Assembly: GCA_964615935.1 (NCBI GenBank)
Contig: CAZTTG010000023.1
Coordinates: 1-64,000 of the forward strand
DNA: 64,000 nt
DNA from: CAZTTG01 sp964615935
Lineage (GTDB): Bacteria > Planctomycetota > UBA1135 > GCA-002686595
Direction: 5' to 3'
Each line of letters begins with the position of its first letter. Within the stretch, counting starts at the first letter, position 1. Below are positions 7,464-16,100 of the stretch, piece after piece. A program made the translations under genes and the position numbers. Below the pieces are notes generated by a model that ran no database searches, was not told the DNA's origin, and saw only the letters and a list, made by a program, of their open reading frames with translations.

Positions 7464-10388
7464 TCACTTCACGAGGTCCCATACCCACTGGTAGCGGGCG
7501 CGGATCTCGGGCTCCTCGATCCGCTCGAAACGGTTTCCCAGGTCGTCGCGCAGGCTTCCCAGGAGGGATTGGGCGTGGCCCGCCTTCTTGCCGTCGGCCT
7601 GCCCCCATTGGTAATAGGCGAAGGTCGCGTCCAGGCGCAGCTCGTACCAGGGCCCCTTCCACTTGTCGAGGCTCCCGGCCAGGCCGTCGAAGAGCTTGAT
7701 GCCCGCGTCGAAGTTATCCTCGCCCCCGACGCCGGGAACGATGGCCAGGGTGGGGGGAGCACCCCCCTCTCCGGCCCGGTACTCGACCCAGCCGGTCAGG
7801 CAGCGGGCGTAGTTGCGGGTGGCCTCGCGGCCGGCCCTCTTCGCCTCGACCAGGGGACCCAGGAGCTCGGCCGCCTCGACGACCTCCTGCTGCATCATCA
7901 AGGCCCAGCCCAGGTCGGCGGGGATGTTGACCTCGAGGGCCGACTGCACCCGCGCGTCGGCGTGGCCGGCGTGCACCTCGATGAGCTTCTCCAGGGTGGC
8001 CTGGGCCTCCTCCCACTCGCCCAGCTCGAGCCAGTGCCGGGACTCCTCGCGCAACTTGGTGTAGGCCGGCTTGCTGGCGACCTGGTTCGAGATGCGGCGC
8101 AGCTCGGCCATCTGGCGCAGGGCGGCGCGCTTGGCCTCCTCGTCCGGGGCGGTCTCGTAGCGAGTCTCGAAGACGTCGTAGGCGTCGTCGGCCGCCAGAC
8201 CGGCGAACTTGCTGGTGGGGAAGAGGCGCAGGATCTCGCCCTGCGTGCGCAGGACGGCCTGGTCGTCGCTCAGCTCCACGTGGGCCTTGAGCCGGCGGTA
8301 CATGGCCGAGGCCGCGAAGCTGGGCTGGTCGGGGAAGTCGGTCTCGAAGCTCTGGAAGCGATCGATGACCTTCTGCCACTGGGCCTGCTCGTAGGCCGAG
8401 AGCCCCAGGTACAGGGTCGCCAGGGCCATGGCCTCGGAGCGGCGCGCCTTCTGGACCGGGCTGTTGACCGCGTTGATGGGATCGTTGACGTAGACGTTCA
8501 GGTACTCCTCGAAGACCTTCTCGGCGTCGCCGTACTGCTTGAGCTTGAGGGCGCAGATCCCGACGTAGACCATGGCGCTCTCGTACTTCTCGGCGCCCGC
8601 TCCGACGGCCTCGAACTTGCGCAGGGCGCTCTGGTAGTCGGTCACCGGCGATTGGGAGGCCCGGGCCTGGTTGTAGGCGGCCTCGGCCTGGCGGTAGGCC
8701 ACATCGTCCTTGCCGCCGCCCTGGGTGAGCTGCATCAGCCAGCGCTCGGACTGCTCCATCAGCTCGTCGATCAGGGGGTCCTTGCGGATGCTGGCCTGCA
8801 TGGCCTTGACCGAGGAGTACAGGCGCTTGGCGCACTCGGGGGTGTGCTCGGGGTCGTCGGGGTAGCTCTCGATGCAGTGCCGGAAGGCCATGGCGGCCTC
8901 GAGCTGGCGATCGAGCTGCTGGTAGGTCCGGCCCAGGTAGAAGAAGATGCGCGGGCCGTAGCGCAGGCGCGCCGCCCGGTCCTGGGAGTCCAGCGCCGCG
9001 AGGACCCGCTTGAAGGCGGCGCCGGCCTCGGAGAAGTTGCGCGAGTTGTACTCGCCCTCGGCCGCCTCGTAGAGGATCGAGGGGTCGAGCTCGATGCCGG
9101 GTCGGGAGATGATCTCGGCGATCAGCTTCTGGGCCTGCACCTGGAGGGTGTAGCCGCGCATGTCGCGGTTGACCTGCTGGGCCAGCCCGAGGGCGATGTC
9201 CAGGGCCGTCTTCTGGTTGCGCCGCGACGGGTACTCGTCCTTCATCTCCTCCTCGGTGGCGAACCACTCGGCCTCTCCCGAGGTCACGTCGCCGCCCACG
9301 TAGCCCCCGGCGTCGACCAGCGTACGCGCCACCCCCAGCAGCGCCTTCTGGCCCAGGCCCACCTGCAGGTTGAGGCCCTCGCGCTTCCAGACGTTGTGGA
9401 AGTAGAGACCGTTGCGGCAGGCGTCCTCAAGCTCGCCCGCCTGGTTGAGGCTGTCGAGCAGGCCGACGACGCCGAGCTGTACGAACAGGAAGCGCTGCTC
9501 GATCCCCGCGCGGCCCAGCTCCTGATCCTTGACCAGATCCTTCCACTGCTCGACGTCGAAGGGGATGGCCTCGTTGCAGACGTACTCGAAGAAGTCCGAG
9601 GCGTCCTCGTACATCTGCTGGGCCATGAAGTTCCTGCCCATGCCGGTGAAGGCGCGCAGGGCGTAGGGCGTGCCCTCGCTGGCCAGGTTGACCAGCTCCT
9701 CGTAGGTCGACAGGCTCTCCTCGAAGTTGAAGCTGCCGGCCTCCTGGGCCTTGGCCAGCTCCAGCAGCATGTCACCGCGCGCCAGCAGCAGGTCGAAGAG
9801 CTCGCGCTTCTGATCCTCGCTGAGCTTCTCGGGATCGGAGCTGCACTGGTCCAGGATCGCGTCGGCCAGGTCCCGGGACATCACCGCCGCCGCCTCGAGG
9901 GCCGACGACAGCTTCTTCTGCAGCGCGATGGCCTCCTCGCCCATGGCCTCCTCCAGGGCCGCGGACAGGGAGCGCCCGAACTCGCTCGACACCTTGACGA
10001 AGGCCGCCTCGGCGGCCGGGCGGTGGTCGGAGTAGGGGTTGCTGCTGACGAAGTTCTGGTAGGCGTCCAGCGCACGGCCGTAGAGCTCGTTGCGCTTGGC
10101 GGGGTCCTTGCCCTCGCTGCGGGCGCCCAGCGCCAGGATGTCGCACTGGACCAGGGCCAGCTCCTCCTTGAACTTGCCGGTGGCGATCCGGTCGACGTCC
10201 GCCAGGACCTCCTCGGCGAGGTCGGTGAAGCCCAGCTCGGTGATCAGGCCGCGGGCGAAGGCGATCTCGGTGCGGAGCTGGGCGTCGGTCTTCCTCTGGG
10301 CCTGGACGGGCGCGGCGCAGAGGACCATGAGGGCCAGGAAGGCGAGGGCCGCGGGCCACGGGCGGCCGTCACGGGGCAGGGTCTGCAT
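7464..10388 (-). CDS. Large exported TPR-repeat protein (974 aa)
   Basis: A long secreted helical-repeat protein. The chosen ATG at 10388 opens a classic signal peptide (PWPAALAFLALMVLCAAPVQA, cut after AQA); the frame is open for 70 codons upstream, but those are Pro/Arg-rich and unlikely coding. The rest is a chain of TPR-like repeats (examples: AIKLFDGLAGSLDKW, YGDAEKVFEEYLNVYV, SDFFEYVCNEAIPFD) with no recognisable catalytic motif. Such solenoids scaffold multi-protein assemblies. It sits between secretin B and the smaller TPR/ExbBD genes, all on one strand, so a periplasmic scaffold joining stator and secretin is the natural reading. Molecular function is otherwise unknown. Confidence 0.8.
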   Translation of the reverse strand: MQTLPRDGRPWPAALAFLALMVLCAAPVQAQRKTDAQLRTEIAFARGLITELGFTDLAEEVLADVDRIATGKFKEELALVQCDILALGARSEGKDPAKRNELYGRALDAYQNFVSSNPYSDHRPAAEAAFVKVSSEFGRSLSAALEEAMGEEAIALQKKLSSALEAAAVMSRDLADAILDQCSSDPEKLSEDQKRELFDLLLARGDMLLELAKAQEAGSFNFEESLSTYEELVNLASEGTPYALRAFTGMGRNFMAQQMYEDASDFFEYVCNEAIPFDVEQWKDLVKDQELGRAGIEQRFLFVQLGVVGLLDSLNQAGELEDACRNGLYFHNVWKREGLNLQVGLGQKALLGVARTLVDAGGYVGGDVTSGEAEWFATEEEMKDEYPSRRNQKTALDIALGLAQQVNRDMRGYTLQVQAQKLIAEIISRPGIELDPSILYEAAEGEYNSRNFSEAGAAFKRVLAALDSQDRAARLRYGPRIFFYLGRTYQQLDRQLEAAMAFRHCIESYPDDPEHTPECAKRLYSSVKAMQASIRKDPLIDELMEQSERWLMQLTQGGGKDDVAYRQAEAAYNQARASQSPVTDYQSALRKFEAVGAGAEKYESAMVYVGICALKLKQYGDAEKVFEEYLNVYVNDPINAVNSPVQKARRSEAMALATLYLGLSAYEQAQWQKVIDRFQSFETDFPDQPSFAASAMYRRLKAHVELSDDQAVLRTQGEILRLFPTSKFAGLAADDAYDVFETRYETAPDEEAKRAALRQMAELRRISNQVASKPAYTKLREESRHWLELGEWEEAQATLEKLIEVHAGHADARVQSALEVNIPADLGWALMMQQEVVEAAELLGPLVEAKRAGREATRNYARCLTGWVEYRAGEGGAPPTLAIVPGVGGEDNFDAGIKLFDGLAGSLDKWKGPWYELRLDATFAYYQWGQADGKKAGHAQSLLGSLRDDLGNRFERIEEPEIRARYQWVWDLVK

Positions 10389-10698
10389 GGGTGATTCGTC
10401 CCGGGACGTGGGGTTCGAGGGGCCCGGATCGGGGGCCTGCCCCGATCGGGGGCAGCCGGAAACCGGTGGGCTCGGGGATGGGCAGCGTCCGAGGCCGGGG
10501 GAGTCCTCGATGGCAGGGCCGGAGGGCGCGCGGCCCTCCGATGGCTTCCCAGCCATACCGCCCGGCCGGGGGGCGGCAACGTAGATTCCCGGATTCAAGG
10601 TTGGGGTGGAGAGGGCCGGCCGGCATGGCCGGAATAGGAAGCCGGGGGCGTCTCTCGCCTGGAGAGACTCCCCCCGGCGAGGGCTCGAGTCCGTTGTC
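10389..10698. other. 310-bp gap between secretin B and the large TPR gene
   Basis: No gene is supported. It contains the terminator described at 10641-10678, and an 8-bp-stem hairpin (GATCGGGG at 10427-10434, CCCCGATC at 10440-10447) in the leader of the TPR gene. I see no clear promoter boxes. Confidence 0.5.
10641..10678 (-). terminator. Terminator after secretin B
   Basis: A long hairpin: GTCTCTC (10650-10656) pairs with GAGAGAC (10662-10668), extended outward across a small internal loop by GCCGGGGG (10641-10648) with CCCCCGGC (10671-10678). On the minus strand it is followed by TTCCTATTCC. It begins 21 nt past the secretin B stop codon. Confidence 0.6.
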
Positions 10699-13326
10699 TC
10701 AGGAGGGCATCAGCCCGCTCTGGGCCGGGGTCGGCTCGTGCTCCTCGGGGATCACGATGGTGGCCTTGAGCAGGATGAGGAGCTTGCGGTTGGAGGTGTA
10801 CTGGCCCTTGCGATCGAAGAAGAAGGACAGCACCGGGATGCGGTTGAGGATCGGGACGCCGGACTTGTAGTCCTGCTTCTCGGAGACCTTCAGCCCGCCC
10901 AGCATCACCGTCCCGCCGTCGGGCATGGGGATGGTGGTGCGCACGCGCTGGATGTCGACCTCGGGGAGCTGGATGGTCACCGAGGCCTGGCTACCGATGG
11001 TGGTCGCGACCTCTTCGATGGGACGCTTGAGCTCGGCCACCGTGGGCCGCAGCTCCATCAGGATGAAGCGCCGGTCGGCGGAGACCACCGGCCGCACGTC
11101 GAGCACCACGCCGTCCTGGATCACGGCCACGATGGGGTCGGCGATCGAGGCCGCCTGGGCGATCTCGACGTCGAAGTCCTGCACGTAGGCGACCTGGTTC
11201 AGCACGGTGATGTTGGCCCGGGCGGTGTTGAACACCAGGAGCCGCGGGGCGGTGACGAGCTGGATGCGCTCGGACTTGGAGACGGCCCGCAGGATCAGCT
11301 CCATCTGCAGGTCGTTGAGGTAGGTCCACTGGAAGGAGAGGCCGCCCGAGCCGCGCATCACCTCGGGATCGCCGAGGGTCATGTCGTAGAGCTGCTCGAC
11401 GCGCGCCCGCAGGTTGCCGTCGTTGCCCTCGTCGTAGAAGGCGCCCAGGTCGGTTCCCTGGCCGATCTCGTTGCCCAGCTCCTGCTGCGTGCTGGCGTCG
11501 CCGAAGTCGTTGAAGAAGGCGTTGGTGCCCAGACCCGGCTGACCCAGGCCGCGGAAGTCGACCCCGATGTCCTCGAGGAAGTTGTCCTCCACCTTCAGGA
11601 AGTTGGTCTGGATGTCCACCATGATGCCGGTGGCCTCGCGCAGGTCCTCCAGGAGGTCCTGGATCATGGCCTGTACCTCGGGGGTCTGGTTGACCACCAG
11701 GGTCCCGTTGTCGGTGATTCGGATCGCGTTCTGCGGGTCCTCGTCCCAGGACTCGGTGGCGATGTTGTCGCGGATCAGGGACTCCAGGGCGTCCGAGGTG
11801 ACCACCAGGCCCTCGCGCTCCTCGATGTCCTCGTCCGGAGGCTCGTGGCCGCCCGAGGGGCTGACGTTGATGTCGCGGCCCGGGAAGTGGGGGACCGGGT
11901 GGATGATGTCGCGGACCTCGTACATCTTGAGGGTCTGGCCGCCGATCAGCTCCTCACGGGTGACGAAGCGGACCGTGCCGTTGTCGATCTTCCAGCGCAG
12001 GTTCTCGCTGGTGTCGTTGATGAGGTCGAGCACCTTGCGGACGCTGCGCTCGTTGAGCACCAGGCGGATGGTGGTCTCCTCCTCGTCGAGGTCCTCCAGC
12101 ACCCGCGGGCTGATCAGGAAGTTGACCCCGGTCAGGTTCTGCAGGAAGGCGACGATCTCCTCCAGGGGAGCGCCGTCACCGTCGGTGCCGATGAAGTTGG
12201 GGGCGAAGCGCACCCCCTCCAGCCGCGAGGCCACCGCCAGACGGTCGGCGTCCGCCAGGGGATCGGCGGCGCTGAAGTCGGACGGCACCCGGGTGTCGAC
12301 CTCGCGCCAGCGCTTGAGGTCGTCGAACACGAGGCTCTCCGTCTGCGGGATGTCCATCGTGTCGAGCTCTTCGAAGGTGCGCAGCCACTCCTCGCGGTAG
12401 CGGCGGCGCGTCTGCTGGTCGGTCTGGCGGTGCCGGGCGGCCTGGGCGATGTCGCGCATCTTCACCGCCGCCTGGTTCTTGGGATCGATGACCAGGATCT
12501 GCTGCGCCAGGCTCTCGGAGCGCCGGAAGTTCTCCGCCAGGAAGGCGGCGTTGGCCTCGCGGTACAGGGTGCGCAGCTTGTTCTCGCGGTACTCGCGCTG
12601 GGCCTGCTCCTCGGCCTCGCGGGCCGCCTGGGCCACCTCGATCCGCTGGCGCTCCTCCTCCAGGCGCGCCTCCTCGAGGAGGTCGGCGGCGCGGTCCAGG
12701 AGCCCACCGACGATGTGCTCGTCCAGGGTGGAGTCGGCGATCAGCGGGTGGAAGCGCAGGATGGTCTGGGCCTCGCGGTAGCGCTGGATGGCCAGGCCGT
12801 AGTCGCCGGCGGCCATCGCGCTGTCGCCCTCGATGCGGGCCTTGTCGGCCGCCATGCGGGCCTGGGCGCGGCGCACGGTCTCGCGGGCGGCGGCGTCGTC
12901 CATGAACTCGGCTGCCTGCGCGAAGCGCTCGCCCATCAGGGCCTCGACCTGGCGCAGGCCCGCGCGGGCGGCCTGGCTCCCCGGGTCGACCTCGAGCGCG
13001 TTGGCGTAGGCCTGGAGGGCTCCCTCCAGGTCGGCGCGGTCGAGGAGCTCGGCGCCCTGAGCGACGTAGTTCTCGACCAGGACCCCCGCTCGCTGGCGCT
13101 TCAGCGCCTGGAGCTGGCCCTCCTCCTGGAGCACGTCGCGCCCGCCCTCCTGGACGACGGGAGTCTCCGCGGCCGCCATGGGCGTTTCGGCGGCCGGGTC
13201 GACCGCCGGTTCTTCGGCGACGGGCGGGCTCGCGGCGTCCTCGGGGACGTCGCCTTGGGTTTCCGCTGAGCGGCACGCGGTCAGAGCCGCCGCCGTGAGG
13301 GGAACGAGGAGATAGCGCAAGCGCAT
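10699..13326 (-). CDS. Lipoprotein secretin B with N-terminal helical repeats
   Basis: An 875-residue paralogue of secretin A. The ATG at 13326 gives a lipoprotein signal (LTAC, C18) and has an AGGAAGG ribosome site; the upstream open frame lacks a signal. Residues about 60-330 are TPR/coiled-coil. A secretin N-domain-like region follows (about 390-530; FLISPRVLEDL, then IRLVLNERSVRKVLDLI) and then the C-terminal secretin domain (about 560-865) with TYLNDLQMELILRAV near residue 669 and the terminal signature VPILNRIPVLSFFF near residue 824, then LLILLKATI. Two secretins plus ExbBD in one block is unusual; they may form a mixed ring or serve two states or substrates. No GspE/GspF, PilQ-operon or injectisome genes lie nearby. 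Confidence 0.87.
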   Translation of the reverse strand: MRLRYLLVPLTAAALTACRSAETQGDVPEDAASPPVAEEPAVDPAAETPMAAAETPVVQEGGRDVLQEEGQLQALKRQRAGVLVENYVAQGAELLDRADLEGALQAYANALEVDPGSQAARAGLRQVEALMGERFAQAAEFMDDAAARETVRRAQARMAADKARIEGDSAMAAGDYGLAIQRYREAQTILRFHPLIADSTLDEHIVGGLLDRAADLLEEARLEEERQRIEVAQAAREAEEQAQREYRENKLRTLYREANAAFLAENFRRSESLAQQILVIDPKNQAAVKMRDIAQAARHRQTDQQTRRRYREEWLRTFEELDTMDIPQTESLVFDDLKRWREVDTRVPSDFSAADPLADADRLAVASRLEGVRFAPNFIGTDGDGAPLEEIVAFLQNLTGVNFLISPRVLEDLDEEETTIRLVLNERSVRKVLDLINDTSENLRWKIDNGTVRFVTREELIGGQTLKMYEVRDIIHPVPHFPGRDINVSPSGGHEPPDEDIEEREGLVVTSDALESLIRDNIATESWDEDPQNAIRITDNGTLVVNQTPEVQAMIQDLLEDLREATGIMVDIQTNFLKVEDNFLEDIGVDFRGLGQPGLGTNAFFNDFGDASTQQELGNEIGQGTDLGAFYDEGNDGNLRARVEQLYDMTLGDPEVMRGSGGLSFQWTYLNDLQMELILRAVSKSERIQLVTAPRLLVFNTARANITVLNQVAYVQDFDVEIAQAASIADPIVAVIQDGVVLDVRPVVSADRRFILMELRPTVAELKRPIEEVATTIGSQASVTIQLPEVDIQRVRTTIPMPDGGTVMLGGLKVSEKQDYKSGVPILNRIPVLSFFFDRKGQYTSNRKLLILLKATIVIPEEHEPTPAQSGLMPS

Positions 13327-13883
13327 TCTCTGGCCTTCCTGAGTTTCGACCGCAGGGCGGAACGGAACCGCACGGTGGGACGTGCGCCGTTCCAGCGACC
13401 GTGGCTGTGAATGGGACCGCAACTGCAGAGCAGCCGTATTCTGGGGAGAGAGACAGACAGAGAGAAGGACGAGCGAGGGCGGTCCCCGGGGAATGGGGGG
13501 GGCCGCTCGCGACCCGTCGCGCCTCGGGTCCCGGACGGCGCAGGCTCGCATGGCCGTCCCTCGGACCCGATCGAATCCGTGGCTTCACAAGGAACGCATC
13601 TCCCGCGGTCGAGGCGGAGACCGGGGTGTGCGGCGCGCGCTCACCCGCTCCCGGCGCGCGCGGCGCCGGGAGCTCGGAGTCCCTCCCCCTCGGGGGCGGA
13701 TCTCTTCGGAACCGTCCCCGTCCGCGGAGCTTGCGCCCGGGGCGGCGCAAGAGGGGGCGGAGGATACCCGGGCTCCGCCGGAGGGTCAACTGGCGGCGAA
13801 TCCCCGATCCGGGCTCCCCGGCGCGCTCCCCGGGGTCGGGCAGGGTACCCCGGGCCGGGGCCGTGGTTACCGTCCGGCAGGCC
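13327..13883. other. 557-bp non-coding stretch upstream of secretin B
   Basis: No gene is supported. It separates the uracil-DNA glycosylase stop from the secretin B start, both on the minus strand. The least GC-rich part (about 13390-13470) includes a short purine tract with GACAGACAGAGAGA-type repeats at about 13448-13466 and, on the minus strand, an AGAATACGG stretch that could belong to a -10 box. The rest is GC-rich and unremarkable. Confidence 0.5.
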
Positions 13884-14669
13884 CTAGCCGGGCCCCCCGG
13901 GCAGGGGCAGGCCCAGCTCCCGCATGGCGAGCTGGATGTCCTTCCAGCATTCCTTCTTCATATGGGGACTGCGCAGGAGGAAGGCCGGGTGGTAGGTGGG
14001 CACCACCGCCCGCCCCCCCCGCTCGTGGACCCGCCCGCGCATCTTTCCCATGGGGAGGTCGCAGTCCAGCAGGTGGGCGGCCGCGTGCCGCCCCAGGGGC
14101 ACCACCACCCGGGTCCCGATGAGCTCGAGCTGGCGGTCGAGCCAGCCCGTGCAGAGGGCCTTCTCGGGCCCGGTCGGGTCGCGGTTCTCGGGGGGCCGGC
14201 ACTTGAGGACGTTGGCGATGTAGACGTCCCGCCTCTCCAGGCCCATCCCCTTGGTGATGATGTCGGTCAGGAGCTGGCCGGCGGGTCCCACGAAGGGGAC
14301 CCCCTGGAGGTCCTCGTGGTGGCCCGGGGCCTCGCCCACGAAGGCCACCCCGGCCGCGCCGCTGCCGTCGCTGAAGACCGTCTGCGTGCGGGATCGGCAC
14401 AGCTCGCAGGCGGTGCAGGCGGCCACCGCCTCCCGCAGGCTCTCGAGGTCCGGGCAGGCGGCCGCCTGCCGCGCGATCCGGCCGGCTCCCCGGGCCTCGT
14501 CGGGATCCCCCGCGGGGGGGCCCGGGGCCGCCCGGCGCGGGGCCGCGCACCGCCGTCGCCCCTTCAGGACCCGCCGGCGGATCACCCCCCGCAACCCCCT
14601 CGCCAGGGCCTCGAGCTCCCCCGCCGGCTTCTGCGGCGCATTACCCGGAGGCTCCTGCGGTGCGCTCAA
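13884..14669 (-). CDS. Family 4 uracil-DNA glycosylase
   Basis: A 261-residue DNA repair enzyme that would remove uracil from DNA as the first step of base excision repair. Residues 111-131 carry the family 4 motif (GEAPGHHEDLQGVPFVG), and THE C-terminal motif HPAFLLR is at 227-233. Four cysteines at 85, 88, 157 and 173 match the 4Fe-4S ligands of this family. The first 75 residues are a basic, Pro/Arg-rich extension absent from compact members (about 200 aa). The start is a TTG at 14669 whose TTGA overlaps the mtaB stop, which favours translational coupling; no ATG occurs before the conserved core. The enzyme class is secure, the exact start slightly less so. Confidence 0.88.
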   Translation of the reverse strand: MSAPQEPPGNAPQKPAGELEALARGLRGVIRRRVLKGRRRCAAPRRAAPGPPAGDPDEARGAGRIARQAAACPDLESLREAVAACTACELCRSRTQTVFSDGSGAAGVAFVGEAPGHHEDLQGVPFVGPAGQLLTDIITKGMGLERRDVYIANVLKCRPPENRDPTGPEKALCTGWLDRQLELIGTRVVVPLGRHAAAHLLDCDLPMGKMRGRVHERGGRAVVPTYHPAFLLRSPHMKKECWKDIQLAMRELGLPLPGGPG

Positions 14670-15985
14670 CCGGCACCTCCCCGCCCGGCCGCCGCCGGGA
14701 CCTCGATCGGCCGGCCGAGGAGCTCACCGTCCCCCTCCCCGGGGGCGGCCTCGATCGAGACGTCGACCAGGGGCGCCGAGGGCCCGGCCGGCAGCCCGCC
14801 GGGGACCCTCACCCGCTGGTAGCGACCCGACAGCCCGACCTCGCCCTCGAGCACCAGGGTCTCGCGCGCGCCCACCAGGCTCCGCCGATAGGCGCGTCCC
14901 AGCTCGCGGGCGAGCTCGACCAGCCGCCCGCGGCGCGCGCGGACGGCCTCGGGCGGCGGGGCGGCCAGGCCCTCGGCCCGGGTGCCGGGCCGGCTGGAGA
15001 AGGAGAAGACGTGCAATCTCGCCAGGCCGGCCGCGCGGCAGGCCCCGAGGGTCCGCTCGAAGGCCTCCTCGGTCTCCCCGGGGAAGCCCACCATGGCGTC
15101 GGCCGTCAAGGCCGGGCGGTCGAGGGCCGCCTGGATGCGCTCGCAGGCCGCCAGGTAGTCGCCGGCGGAGTACCAGCGCCCCATGGAGGCCAGCACGCGG
15201 TCGTCGCCCGACTGCAGGGGCATGTGCAGGTGGGGGGCGATGCGCCGCGGATGCCGGACGAGGGCCTCGAGAACGCCCCCGTCGACCTCGGTGGCCTCGA
15301 TCGAGGAGAGGCGCAGGCGCCAGTCGATCCGGCGGCCCTCCCGGTCGGCGATCGCGCGGCTCGCCAGGCTCTCCAGGAGCTCCGAGAGCCGCTCCCCCCG
15401 CTCCAGGCCCCAGTGGCCGATGTGGATGCCGCACAGGACCACCTCGCAGTGGCCGCCGCGGACCAGGCGCTCGAGCTCGGCCGCGATCTCCCCGGCCGGC
15501 CGGGACCGGCTGGGCCCGCGGACGCTGGGCACGATGCAGTAGGCGCAGGCCAGGTCGCAGCCGTCCTGGATCTTGAGGAAGGCCCGGGTGTGGCCGGCGA
15601 AGGCCTCGATCCCGGCCGGCTCCTCGCCCCCGGGCTTGCACCCCAGGTGGCTCAGGAGGCCCTCGGGCTCCCCGGGCGGGCCGCCGATCACCCACTCGAC
15701 CCCGGGCAGGCTCCGCAGGGCCTCGGGCTCGCTCTCGGCCAGGCACCCGGTCACGGCCAGCCTCGCGTCGGGGCGCTCGCGGGCGATCCTCCGCAGGAGC
15801 TGGCGGGCCTTGCGGCCGGCCTCGGCCGTCACCGTGCAGGTGTTGACCACCACGAGGTCCCCGCCCCCCGGCTCCTCGCGCCACCCCCGCCGGACGAGGG
15901 CCTCGCGCAGGACCTGGGCGTCGTACTGGTTGGCCTTGCAGCCGAAGGTGAGGAGGCGGAACGAGCGGGGCTTCACGCGGGGCAT
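14666..15985 (-). CDS. mtaB: tRNA (t6A37)-C2 methylthiotransferase MtaB
   Basis: A 439-residue radical-SAM enzyme that adds a methylthio group to t6A at position 37 of tRNAs reading ANN codons. Seen: the N-terminal UPF0004 domain with cluster cysteines C16 (TFGCKANQYD), C50 (VVNTCTV) and C81 (VTGC); the radical-SAM triad C143-C147-C150 (CDLACAYC); and a C-terminal TRAM-like domain from about 370. TFGCKANQYD favours MtaB over MiaB and RimO. The ATG at 15985 is 115 bp from the divergent TPR lipoprotein gene. It overlaps the downstream uracil-DNA glycosylase gene by 4 bp. Confidence 0.92.
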   Translation of the reverse strand: MPRVKPRSFRLLTFGCKANQYDAQVLREALVRRGWREEPGGGDLVVVNTCTVTAEAGRKARQLLRRIARERPDARLAVTGCLAESEPEALRSLPGVEWVIGGPPGEPEGLLSHLGCKPGGEEPAGIEAFAGHTRAFLKIQDGCDLACAYCIVPSVRGPSRSRPAGEIAAELERLVRGGHCEVVLCGIHIGHWGLERGERLSELLESLASRAIADREGRRIDWRLRLSSIEATEVDGGVLEALVRHPRRIAPHLHMPLQSGDDRVLASMGRWYSAGDYLAACERIQAALDRPALTADAMVGFPGETEEAFERTLGACRAAGLARLHVFSFSSRPGTRAEGLAAPPPEAVRARRGRLVELARELGRAYRRSLVGARETLVLEGEVGLSGRYQRVRVPGGLPAGPSAPLVDVSIEAAPGEGDGELLGRPIEVPAAAGRGGAG

Positions 15986-16100
15986 CCTACTGCGCGGATC
16001 CGCGCCGGGCCCGCCTCATGCGAGGGGAGCAACCGACCCGCGCCCGCGGGGTATCGCCGGAGGACCGCGGGCGGATATCCTCTCCGGGCCCGCTCGACCC

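Noticed and set aside
7374..10394. A 1,006-codon plus-strand open frame over the large TPR gene
   Set aside because: Same antisense artefact. The minus-strand frame has a signal peptide and TPR repeats.
1063..13326. Classical type II secretion or type IV pilus locus
   Set aside because: Secretins are present but no GspE/PilB ATPase, GspF/PilC platform or pseudopilin gene is found; ExbBD is not part of those systems.
13446..13469. GA/GACA-rich short repeat
   Set aside because: Only a couple of dozen bases of simple purine-rich sequence in an intergenic region; no sign of function beyond possible promoter context.
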